From contig VFFE01007255.1 of the NCBI GenBank assembly GCA_008921705.1, forward strand, positions 1,729,983 to 1,793,982: a stretch of DNA of 64,000 nt. The letters run 5' to 3'. The DNA comes from Burhinus oedicnemus. Taxonomy: Eukaryota; Chordata; Aves; Charadriiformes; Burhinidae. Within the stretch, counting starts at the first letter, position 1, and each line of letters opens with the position of its first letter. The notes under the pieces were generated by a model, which was not told where the DNA came from, made no database searches, and worked only from the letters and a program-made list of their open reading frames with translations. Made by a program: the position numbers and the translations under genes. Positions 53,084-64,000 of this stretch are shown piece after piece.

Positions 53084-53277
53084 CTTCATGTGTGTGGGCA
53101 AACCTTCATGCCTGTGTTGAGTTTGTTGATGTTACTGAAAATCCACGTGGATTCAATCCTCCTGCTCACATTCAAACACAGGATGGAGGCCATATGTTGG
53201 ATCCAAAGACTCTCAGTTCCTTAGCACTTGAATGCTTTCTCACTTCAGAGATGTTGCCGCCTTTTCAAAAGGTGTGA
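53084..53277 (+). other. Candidate alternative exon in CA10 intron 1
   Basis: A strong acceptor (TCTGCTTTGTCCCATCTCCACAG, ending at 53083) precedes a segment that begins CT TCA TGT. Joined to CA10 exon 1 (ending in a lone G), this gives an Ala codon and 62 further codons in frame (SCVWANLHACVEFVDVTEN, then PRGFNPPAHIQTQDGGHM, DPKTLSSLALECF, ending LPPFQK), then V and TGA. A possible donor AAAAG|GTGTGA ends at 53271, but its phase 0 would not restore the CA10 frame at exon 2. The likelier use would be as a terminal exon; the nearest AATAAA seen is at about 53689. No family is recognised, and another frame is also open here, so it is only a candidate. Confidence 0.25.
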
Positions 53278-56200
53278 AGATGTTTCTGCTTTAAAATTCT
53301 ATGGAAATAGCCTTGTAGTCTCCTATAAATGTCTGCTTTACTTTTTTTTTTGTGTCCTGTATTCTTCATCATTCTATTTTTATTGTTAGTTTTACAGCTA
53401 CAGTGTGACCAGATAGGCGCTAAAGTGCCAAAATAACACACATATTTTTAGCTTATGTAAAGGTAGTAGAAGGGAACGTTTATGAATAGTTTTGCAGATA
53501 TTATGCTGAGCTGTTTGCCATCCAGTAAACCGATGAAAAGAAACTGGTAATCGCTGCTATTCTTTTCCAAATGTCAGTGATGAAGATACCCGGTTTTCAA
53601 AGGGACCTCTTCGCTTTGTTGCTTTGCCTCATTGTTAATGCAATTGAACTAGTTACCAAGCCTCCAAGACAAAATTATTAAAAACAGGAATAAAAGTTCA
53701 ACTCAAATGAGCACTCTTAATTTAAGGGTATTCTTTAAGTCTTTAAGATACAACTGATGTTATAGAGAAGTTTTGTACTTGATATTCTTGGAAAGGTTTC
53801 AGTTTTTAAGTCTACAGCAGCTAGATTTTAAATTCAGCAAGGATTGAAATGGCTTTCTATTTGCATTATGAATATTCCTTGTATACCAATGAACAAGGAA
53901 TTCCTGCTTACCCTAAAAAGCTGGTTTGCTTATTTGTTGCTGTTGGTCAGATATCACTTGCTTTCTTGGTTGAAAGGTTGTAATTTAGCTGAGAAGGGAG
54001 CTGCTGTTTTCATCGTTACTGATTGTTTATGGCTAAACTTAACATGGCAAAGACTGAAGTGGATGATTGGCCCATCTGGGCTGTTAATAGAAGGCTATAT
54101 AAAACTGTTTTGTCATTATCTCATTACCAGCTCAAGCAGCAGACAAAACTAGATGACAGTTAGTTATGGACAACACTGACATAACTGTGATAAGTGTTAT
54201 TTTGCTCCTATCTTGTTTTTATCTTACTTAACTTTCATCACGTTGGAAGGAATGGAAAATAGGAATCAAACTTTAAATGACTTGTTTAGAGGCAATACTG
54301 TATAGTTTGACTGCATTTCCATTGTAATGCCATCAGAAAGTGCAAAAATGCCTGTGAAGAATATCAGTTAGCGAAAAAAAATTCTGTTGTGATAGATAAG
54401 TTGAAACATTAATGGTAAATAAATAGGAAATAATTTTTCAAAAAGTATAATAATCTGGCATTTAGGAGAATTTGCAACCCAGCCTGTTTACAGTGGAAAT
54501 CAAAGTAGTAGACTATTTTATTGCTGGTTTAATGATTGATGGTTAAAAAGCTGTCAAGGGTCTTTTAATGAAATTTCTAGGAGATAAAATAGCAAATTAT
54601 TATTGTCATAAAAATAGAGGACTGAAACATTTTGGACCTATATTCTGTGTAGTATAGTAGCCTTTCTGGTGATGTAGACAAGTACTGGGTGCTTTGTGGA
54701 CACATGGGTGCCCATAAGTGTAAACTTCCAATTTGTGCATATGGGAAACATTTTCATGCAGTGCTTAGCAGTTGACAGTTGAGGTAAGAAGCCATAAGGA
54801 AACCTATATTTACACCCACCTTAAAAGACCCTGGAACTCAGAATGTTATAAATGGCTTTAGTGTTAATGAGATTTGGGCCTTACAAATTGCAAAAACTTA
54901 AAGCTTGACAATGAGAAAAGCTTTAGATGGCAGGTCTCTCTGCTGCTGTGGAGTGCCAGGTGCAGCCTATCCGGTATTACAGCCCTAAAATATTTAATTT
55001 TCTTTTATTCATCTTGAAAAACGGAAGGTGATCAGTTCCCACATACATAGCGTACTGAAAGCGGTGGTCAGAACTAAAGAAAGTAAATGCTTTCATTGTT
55101 TGATGTGTTCTTCCAGATGCAGACATTCCTGGTTTAAATTCATGGATCTGTGACATTTGTATTTCTGTAGTAAAATTAGTATTAAACTTAAATGCCCCAC
55201 TGTTTTGTCTTTTGTAATATTATTGCCAGAAAAATATCACAGCAGCTATAATTCACAAATAACTAATTAGAATGTACTTTTTAACAAGATACTAAAATAA
55301 GTATAGCAATAAGGTAATATCCATAATGTTATCTGTTCATTTTGACATTCTGTCTTCCTCCCTTTATCATCAGATCATATTGATCAAGATCAGAATACTG
55401 TATGTTTGTCATCTGGCTTTTAAGTATGGAACAGATAGAGTCGTGCACTGGCTGGTCCAAAGTGGCTTCTAAGCACATGCAGGGAGGAGGAAGCTAAGCA
55501 GCGTTATCCTTTTTTTTCCCTCTAAATGTGTTGACATCTCTAGCTTTTGGAAGTAGTGTTTGAGTAGACGGATTTAGAGGGAAACATGGTTTTTGAAAAA
55601 TCATCTTCTTGTCAGCTTTGTGGGTTGTTTCCAATTTAAGTTCTTTCCCACTGTTAACTACTATAGTGCCCTGTTCTGCTTCAAGAATAGTCATCAGAAT
55701 GGTGTTTTACTGTTCTGCCATGGGTAGAAAGATTAACACAGCAGGACTCCTCCAGCATTTGCCTTATTAATGCTAAAAGAAAAAGATGAGTAATAGACAA
55801 AGGTCTTTTGGTACGTGTGACTATGGAAAACGGCACTGTTTGAAGTGGTGTTTGAATGACCACGTCCTCCAGCAAACCTGCCTATTCATTGCTGTACTCC
55901 CAGTGGGATGATGGTTGGGTAACTGAAGGAGCTGATCGGGAAGGATTGCTACTGACACAGCTAAATTTTGTTTGGCAAGGTGACATACTTGAGTTGCTAG
56001 AAAGAGCATTACTTTGTGTTGGCCGTCATGGCAGAGAAAAGAAACTTTCTCTCTTTAGGAATAAGGTAGTGCTGAAGATTTGTGCTTGCTGGCAGAAAAG
56101 GATAACAATACTTTAGTAACGTCCCCTGAAAGTGAAATGTTATGGAGAATGAGTTATTCGTTCATACATAGGTGGAAAGCCATACCGTTTGCAGCTGAGT

Positions 56201-56493
56201 TGTGTTATTTCCCATGTGGGAAGCTGCAGTTACGGAAGGGAAGGGCTGCTGCTGGAAGAAGAGGTGTTTGATTGACCCTATGCTGGTCCTAATCCTGCTG
56301 CTTGGGAGTGTGCAAACAGCTATTGACAGGAGATTTCTCTGAATGGGATTGTGTGGTCTGGATTTTTCTGAGAATGAGAGGTATGAATGAGAAGACCTGT
56401 GTTATATTTCAGTCAAAAAGAGAAAAAAAAAAAAAAAAAAGATGAACTTCGGTGGCAGAGCTTGGAGCAGTTTGCAGTGAACATATAGTGTTG

Positions 56494-56575
56494 GGCACAC
56501 TTTCACAGATGGAGAAACTGAGGTAAAATGTCATGTGAAAGGTCACCCATCAGCAATTTAAGGAATTACAGTCCA
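56494..56575 (-). repeat. Probable MIR remnant (antisense)
   Basis: CACAGATGGAGAAACTGAGG is close to the MIR antisense stretch 'cagatgaggaaactgaggc', followed at the right distance by a decayed 'aaggtcaccca' in place of 'aaggtcacaca'. More diverged than the copy at 26610. Confidence 0.55.
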
Positions 56576-56639
56576 TTTTCACTCTCATTTCTGCCTTGCA
56601 GCACTAGGATTACTCTTACACCTTGTTTCTGGTCAGGGT

Positions 56640-57170
56640 ATGACACTGAATCACCTCACTGAAATGAGGGAGCACAAGGCCTCCATGGCGCCGGGGTCAG
56701 GAGGGAAGGCAGTGACAGGCCCTGGGATGAGCCCACAGGCTCTGCAGCCTCGTCCCCCGCCCCCGGGGCCTGGCTGCTTCGTCCATGGCAGCCCTGATCC
56801 TGCACAGCTGAGTAGCCTTGGGTCAGGCTGTGGAGAGAACTGTGAGAAGCCATGTCTGGTGCCTCAGCAGCTCTGAGCTGCCTTTAACCTCAGCTCCTTG
56901 CCAGCCCTATGCCGTACGCCTGCTGTTCCTCACCTCAGCTCACCTCACTGACTGGACTAGCCAGCTTGACCGCAGACCTGCCTCCTCGCCGGGGACGTGT
57001 TTCCTCACCACAGACGCGCCTGGTGATGGCAGGAGAGTGGCTGACCTGCGTGGCTCTCCCTGCACCTGCTCCATGTCAGGGGATTGAGAGGCTGTGCCCC
57101 ACAGGAAGGTGACTGCCCTCGTGGCACTGCCCTTGTGGCTCTGCCTGCCCTTGCAGACTCCTAGAAACAT
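56640..57170. other. GC-rich anomalous segment in CA10 intron 1
   Basis: A sharply bounded GC-rich patch with overlapping open frames on both strands and no recognised protein. It could be a decayed mobile element, a secondary CpG-containing regulatory region or a patch of biased gene conversion. No terminal repeats were seen. Confidence 0.4.
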
Positions 57171-58506
57171 CTTCCTGAAAACGGTTTCTGCGCGCTATGT
57201 GCTAACACTGCCTTTCTGTTTCTGACTGGAAGGGGGGATGGCTGCAGCTAGGCACACTCAACAAATTCAGTGGATGATGAAACCTGGCAGCCTGGCCCCA
57301 AGAAACATAAACCAACCGTCTTAAAACTTCTAGAACTTGAAGCCCAGCTGAGCAGCGAGTTTGTCGTCATTTCTGCTCCCTTGCCTCTTGACTTTGCATT
57401 TTGCTTCAGCTAGATCTATCCTCAGTGTTTAAAGCTGTGTGGCTTCCCCAGGAGTGAAGGGTCACAGGATAGTGCCTGGCGTGTCCCCTCAGAGACTGGC
57501 TCCCTCCTTCTCTCTCCACCTGTGTATTACAAGGTATTTTTTCTCTTCATAGTGATAGCAGTGAAGTTACCGTGAGGTATAATTATGGTATATTTAAGAA
57601 TTACATCAATTAGACTTTAACTTAAATTGGTTTCCAGGAGTTAGTGTGATATTAAGGTAAAATTCAGACCCACATAAGGTTCCTCCATAAACGTGTGTTA
57701 TTTAAATTCTGCTTAAATTACTAACATTCATTCACTTGGCCTCTTTGTTTTTATTGTGACTATGAGTAACAAATAGGTTCCTCAAAGTGCAGCACCTTGG
57801 CTGCCTAACGTTTCACATCCACTTGGAGCAGATGTAGGTGATAACAGAAAGTTAAGGGCACCAGAGGTTTTGGCGCTAAATTTTCTCTTTGAAATTTGCT
57901 CTCTCAGCAGACCAACAGGTTCCTTTACATACTGATGCAGTTGTTGGATATGCTGCGTAGACATACGTGAATTTATTTTGGAGGGTGAAATCCTCACCCC
58001 AGGGCATTTCACCCATGATATCTGTAACTCCTATTTTTTTATTTTCCAGTATATTCACCTGGCTTCACCATTTGAGGTTTTTTTGTACGCATTCATATTT
58101 ATAAGCAGTATCTTACTGTTATAGTATGTTTTTGTGCCTGCTGGAAAACAAAGTAATCTACAAGGACTCCACAGTCTCCTCTCGTTTGCCCAGATGATCC
58201 TGAGGGTACTATGTGGCAGTTAGTAATTGCAAGTGGGATTTAAAGTTATCTGCAGATGCATAATTTTTATCTTCAGTAGTCCCCCTGGCACTCTCTCCAA
58301 GTTGTTAACAATTCATCTTTGCCAGTCTGTAATTGTGCCTTTGCTCTAGAGTCACAGGTATTTAGCTCACTGTGGAACAGGATGCAAAATGGAGTAATAA
58401 ATAATTTGATTTATTTTTATTAGGTAGCATAAGTATGTTATCATACTTGCAAGCTAAAAACTTAGTCATCCTCTTTAGATTTTATTGTGATACATTAATA
58501 CACAGA

Positions 58507-58627
58507 TTCAGCAAAATGCAAAACTTAAAAGACATGCTTAAATGTTTTGCTGTGTCTGAGTCTTAATGTGTAATTGTATAAAACAACTTAGATTAAGGAT
58601 GTGCTTAAGTGCTTTGCTGAACCAAGG
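58507..58627. repeat. Ancient palindromic repeat, copy 2
   Basis: Starts TTCAGCAAAATGC, passes through ACATGCTTAAATGTTTTGCTG, and ends with GTGCTTAAGTGCTTTGCTGAA. The words match those of the palindrome at 38397-38458. It appears to be a longer or doubled copy, with arms CAGCAAAA and TTTTGCTG at 58509-58552 and a third arm at 58601-58622. Confidence 0.7.
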
Positions 58628-61600
58628 AGTAGCAGTGGTATAATGCATGAATAATACAAAGTCTTCAGAAAAGCCCAGCTAAAATGAGCAGAGATTTTCA
58701 TAAGCTTTGATTAAATTACATAGTTGTGTAGAAAATAGGTTTTTATCCAGGTAAAATCATATCAGTTCTTTGTGTGGTGAAGATACAGACTTTTCTAGTA
58801 TGACTAACATAGCAAGAGAAACTGTACAATCAGAATTAGAATAATCTAGATTGTAGTTTTTTAATTCTCACTTTATGAATGCCCTGAATGAAACAGACAC
58901 CATTTTTCACAATAGTAAACAAATTTCCCCTGGACTATGGTAAATAAACCCAAAAAAATAAACAGTGAAATAACAAAAGATGAGTGGTAATACACAATGC
59001 TTTTCATATGTAAATTTCTGTTCCACTTTTTTACCAGCACAAATTTTAATTTTCTTTTGATCAGACCCCAAGTCCTGATGTAAAGAGGACATCTTGTGTA
59101 CAGACCTGGGCTGTGGGGCTCTGTGGCGTGGCTGGTGGAGGGACAGCATCACAGCCCTGTTATGTGATGAGGGAAGACTCAGTCTACCAGGTGGTACCAA
59201 CACTGGTGCTTGGAAAACCTCCTGCCAGTTTTGTGCAAGCATCTGGCACAGTCCAGATTGCATAAGCAGAGTTTAGTCAGACTGATACAGGAAACTTCTT
59301 GTGCAAGATACATAAAAATGCTTGAGGTTCTGTCTGTCCCTGTGTCTGGGACCAAAACAAGCCAAACGTCCTCTCTACTGCTGAGAGGTAGTAGCATATT
59401 TAGTATGTATCAGTAGAAAAATTCCTCACGTTTTAAATGAGGTAAGGCTTCATATGTGGTTTTCCAAATAAATTTCTACTGTGGGCAAGAAAGTTTATGT
59501 AAGTATTGCACTATTTCTAAAAATGGCTGGACAAAGCACTACAATACATTTACATCACATTTACATATTTGGGCTATATCTACCAAAGGGCACAGAGCCT
59601 GCAAGCTTTCTCCTTTGTCTCCTCCAGCAATTGTCCTGCTTTGGCTCAACTTGATGCTTCACAAACAGCAGCAAGTAACTCTCATAACTCATGCTTGGAA
59701 CTCTCCCATTTTTAGTTCCTTACTCTATGTAACTAGAACCCCCTGTGTCTACTGTGTTTTTATGTTTTTAAATACTTATTTACTTTGCAGTAATAAAAGA
59801 GCATATCTGACAAGGTACTCAGCATCTTCCTTTTAATGTTCCTTAAAAAGAACCTGTGACTCAGATTTCAGACCACAGCAAATAACAGTTGAATTTAAAT
59901 GCTTTTTGAAAGATCTCCCTTTCGATGGCATCTTTACTGGTATACTGATAACTGTTGTGGAGAACCAAACGATGAAGTGTGTCTTGATCTCACAATATCA
60001 TCATGTTACTGGACACCTAAGAATTGATTCTAGTCACTGAATGCTCCAGAACTGAACATCTTTGAAATAGAGCATTCTTATGTATAAAACCAGAGTGTAT
60101 GACATATTACTATTGCATTATTTTTAAAACTCTTAAGTGTTTTGGATATAACTTCCACTGATATTATATAAACTGTACAGAAATAATCTCCTGGCATTTG
60201 CTTGGAGTGACAGTTATCAATTCCTACATGTTTATTTAAAATCTTATGTAGAAACAAAAAAGCGTTTGCTTTACACAAGTTTGTTTTGGATATTTTGCCA
60301 GGGAAAAAAGCAAGCTTTGCTAATATAGGCTGAAATAAAGTGTGAAATAAAATCTTCAAATCAGCTCTTAGTTCACAGAGGTAGCGTGCACTGGAATTAC
60401 TCTGCCAAAAACGTTGGCACTGAGTTTAGTTAAGTGTTAAGCAGAGGTCTCTTGGTAAATAGTCCCATTAGAAACATACTGTGACCTCTGCTGCTGAGAT
60501 TCAGGTATGTGAGAGAACTGTGCTTAGGAGCTTTACTAGTCATGTGGTCAGAATGATTTTCAATCACTTTGGTCATTGCTGGATTAAAATTGAGGCTGCG
60601 GAGATTAATGGTCTGTTGTTACTAATCCACTAAACCCCTGTTCCTAGATCTTCTAAATTGACTGAACCTATAGATTGTAAAGTTACTGAGAGATATGGAT
60701 TTGTAATGGTTTTAACTGTCTTTCTTGATGTTTGGTGTTAGCAGTATGCTATTATTTATTGCTCTTTGAGGCAGTGATCTTGTCTGTTCTTGAATGGAAG
60801 TGAACTTTATACTTTTTATTTATACTATTCTATAGCACAGTAAAAGTGTGTATCATTTTAAATTAATGTGGATGAAGAAAGCTTTACTATGTTTAGATAT
60901 GAGCTGGCATTAGTAGAAGCTCAAATAAGAACAATAGAAATTAAATCTTATTTTTACTTCGTTGTTACAAATGGTGGCCACTGACCCTAACTGTTGAAAT
61001 AGCCACTATCTCCCTGCAGTCTGTCTGCCATTAACAGTGGTGTCTGTCCCCTCAAGTAGGTTTTACTGACATTTGAAGATGTGGCCAAAAGTGAAATGGC
61101 TGTTCAGGCTTTTCGGCAATTACGTTTTCTGAACTAGCGTAGTATTTGGAGTATCAGGGCTCAGGGCTATTCCCAGAGATCTAGCACAGTTAGACACAAT
61201 TTCTGTATTTAATTTCAGTACTTAATTTCTGTGCAGGTATAAGTAGTTTTCCCCAGGTGAAAAACAATGTACAAAAGAAAAGAGGAAAGAAATGAGGAAA
61301 CCGTTCATCCATCTACTGAGACATGAGGAAACTTTGGGCACAACAGTGTAGTGGTTTGGGTTTCAGCAGGGATCTGTAATCAAGATGCATTAAGAAGGTT
61401 TTAACAGTATGGGAGACAGGAGTTAGGGGAGAAGGAATAGCATGTGGAAGAAATCAGACTGTGATTGCAGCTGGGAGCATGCTGGGGGTATTTAATCTGA
61501 GTGGATAGCTTTACATTAGGCAAGGAGAGGGATGGAGCCCCTCATGTATGTGTTTTGGGCCCTATTTACCACATCTGTGCTTAAGGTTGCAAATTGGAAC

Positions 61601-62069
61601 TGTTCTGGCTTTCAGGTGTTTGTAATTTTGTGAAAGACTCTGTTCTAAAAGTGTAATTAAAAAAGGAAGAGTTTGATTTTTAGTTCTAGAAGAATGAAAA
61701 TATATTATTCTAAAAGTTACTTTGGTGAAAGGAGTTGAGTACCTGGTGCGTACCAGGTTGATGTGGATGTATGCAATGACATACAGAAGAAGAAATTGGG
61801 TTTGATTGAATAAATAATGACAACAGTCCAGCTCTAAAGAACTAGGTTTTGGTGCTTGTTTAAACTGCAGTGTGACTACCTGTTTCATAGCAAGCATGCT
61901 TAAATTATCATCTAATTATGTCCTCCTCTGAAGGTGTTTTTGATTCCTATCATATGCTGAAAACAAGCAGAAATTTTTTACTCTTGTGTTCACTGCAGAA
62001 GATGCAGAAAAGTCATAGGAAAGTATACTTTTGCATTTTAACTGCACTTGCATTAATCTGCTTGGGAGA

Positions 62070-62300
62070 CAGGACTAAGCTGTATTTGTAATTTGTATAA
62101 ATTAATAACCCATTAAAATAATTGAAAAATAATTCATTTATGATTTAAAGGCTCAGTATGTCATAAAATTTTATGATTATTAAATTAGTACAAATGAATT
62201 CTACATGTTTATTCTAACATGCAGCAAGGTAACGTGGCTTTAACTTTATAATTGACTTATAACTCTGTCAGAGAATTCTAGTGATTAAAATAAACCCTTT
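62070..62300. promoter_or_regulatory. Candidate conserved noncoding element in CA10 intron 1
   Basis: Very AT-rich, non-repetitive block with AATTAATAACCC, AATAATTGAAAAATAATTC and TTATTAAATTAG words. Could equally be neutral AT-rich intron. Confidence 0.17.
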
Positions 62301-63435
62301 ATTTCATGCAACCATCTCTGTTTCTGAACCCTGGTGACTTGGCTTATTCTTTTGCCTTCTGGTTATCTCAGTAATAATATGTCTTGATTAAGGACTGAAA
62401 AGAGCTTTTACATCTGTTCTTGTCACAAAGCTATGTAGGATAAAGTAGCCAAAGATAACTCATCATGCACACTATGGACCTTCAGTTATTTCTTTTCCTC
62501 CAGATTTAGTATTGTGTTCAAATAAAACTGGCACTATGGAAGTAAACCCAAAGCATTTAAATGGATTTTTGGCAATTTCTCAAAGCTCTCTTGAGGAAGA
62601 AGAAAATATTAATGTAAGACTGAAATGTATATGACTGGATGAAAAAGGTGAAGCTACTGTCCTGCCAGCTATTAGAAAATACAGTCCTTGTTGTATAGGA
62701 AATCAGAGTTCACCATCTAAGTGAAAACAAAAGCCACACTTACTGAGGTGAATAGATCAGTAAGAATAGTTATTGTGAAACTGAAAGGAAAATGTGACCT
62801 CTTTCTTATTTATGACAGAAATTACTGATACCAGCTAAACACGAGGCCTGTCCTCAGGTCACATTCTGTGGAAGGCTAATTTGTGAGAACTATGCACTAA
62901 TTAAACTTGCAACATAAGGGAGTTAATGTTTGGAGCTTCATGGACAGGCTTTGAAGCTTCAACTGCATGTTGCCAGTGATTTAGACGTGGGTTGAAATTA
63001 TGGGTCCACAGTAGGGTGGAAAACAGTAGCCTGATCTTTAGCTTGCACTTAGGCCAACCACTGAGCAGTTCTTCCTATCTAATCAGGTTCACATTGCAAA
63101 CAAATGAAGCATTTGGTAAGGGAAGAGACACCAAGTAGTTTCTCTGTATTCCTGGAATGCATTTGTGACTGCCTACTGAACAGATTCACAGAGTTAAGTT
63201 GAATTGCGCGAGCTAGTAGCTGAAAATGTATTGTGCTGTCAGACTTAGCTTTCTCTGTTTAGACACTTTAGGGACCAGGGGCTTGACTGCCCACTGTCTA
63301 GCATCCAGAGTAGTTATTTATAACCCCTCCATTGAGTAAGTGAGAAATACTACTCTATTAATGATAGCAGTTTTTACCTGCTTGGCTTGAGTGTAAACTA
63401 ACAAGCAGCCAGATCCTGTACTTACGTAAATAAAC

Positions 63436-63510
63436 GTATAACTCAAAATTCAATAAGCATAACTCAAACAAACATAAGCATAACTCAAAACAAACAGCAT
63501 AACTCAAAAG
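63436..63510 (+). repeat. Short tandem repeat, 19-21-bp period
   Basis: Four units with the core ATAACTCAAA start near 63436, 63456, 63477 and 63496, for example AAGCATAACTCAAAACAAAC. Little divergence between units suggests a fairly young expansion. Confidence 0.85.
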
Positions 63511-64000
63511 ATCTGTTCTAGTTTGTTAGAGAAAGACCTAGCCCAGAGCACGGGTACTGCAGGGTGAGGTGCTGGGATGCGTCATTTTGGCAAGTTTGGC
63601 TTTATAAGTAATGCAAGTAATATGCCCACTAGCTCTGTTAACCTGAATGTTTATTGCATGGTTCTAATCTAGGTTTAAGACTGACTTAAATATTTTAGCA
63701 GTTGCAAAATAAACTTGTAGTCTGCTCATTTTTGGGGATTTGTTTTTACAGCAATCATACACAGAGAACCCTGTTATTGATGGTCCATTTTTTTAAAGCT
63801 TCTGCCATCTCTTGCACTCTTGGTACTGCTGTTTTTTTCTCAGTTGCTCTTAAAGGCAATATTAACAGATGGTATGCATTGCTCATTAAATCTGCATCTA
63901 CACCTCTCCAAGGACTGCAAAGATGTTGGGAAACAGACTGTGTTACTGCATTAAGCGCTTAGAAGCTTGGAACTTACTGTGCTATTCATGAGCAGTTTTC

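Noticed and set aside
53272..64000. CA10 exon 2 within the window
   Set aside because: No sequence encoding the expected AQQNSPKIHEGWW was found.

Overview
The window is eukaryotic, most likely avian, genomic DNA. The best evidence is a 5'-truncated CR1 LINE at about 24318-25130. Its reverse-transcriptase tail and its 3' end (repeats of ATTCTATG) are the standard bird CR1 terminus. Several worn MIR-type SINE remnants and AT-rich, intron-like sequence elsewhere also fit a vertebrate. The bacterial-style features asked about (operons, Shine-Dalgarno sites, CRISPR arrays, insertion sequences) are absent. The species cannot be fixed from this sequence alone.

Layout. Positions 1-46500 are a gene desert with no recognisable conserved protein gene. 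It holds one CR1 copy, MIR remnants, palindromic ancient repeats, a roughly 21-bp-period minisatellite (33255-33640), small tandem repeats, and several exon-like islands bounded by good splice signals. Positions 46540-48380 are a strong CpG island containing T/G homopolymer tracts and a 50-N assembly gap (47773-47822). At its right edge lies the only confidently recognised gene part: the first coding exon of CA10 (carbonic anhydrase-related protein 10) on the + strand, 48478-48538. It encodes the signal peptide and ends at a phase-1 splice donor. The rest of the window (48539-64000) is the start of CA10 intron 1. Exon 2 of the known protein was not found.

How it fits together. The CpG island is the probable CA10 promoter and 5' leader. 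The leader carries several upstream ORFs, one overlapping the main start codon out of frame, so translational control is plausible. The long flanks probably hold regulatory DNA; some AT-rich stretches rich in homeodomain-like TAATTA cores look like conserved noncoding elements, but this needs alignment. The most speculative leads are an alternative exon in intron 1 (53084-53277) that would join the CA10 signal peptide in frame, a cluster of STAT-like TTCN3GAA sites inside a minisatellite, three + strand exon-like islands upstream of CA10, and an unrecognised acidic open frame on the minus strand at 25766-25978.
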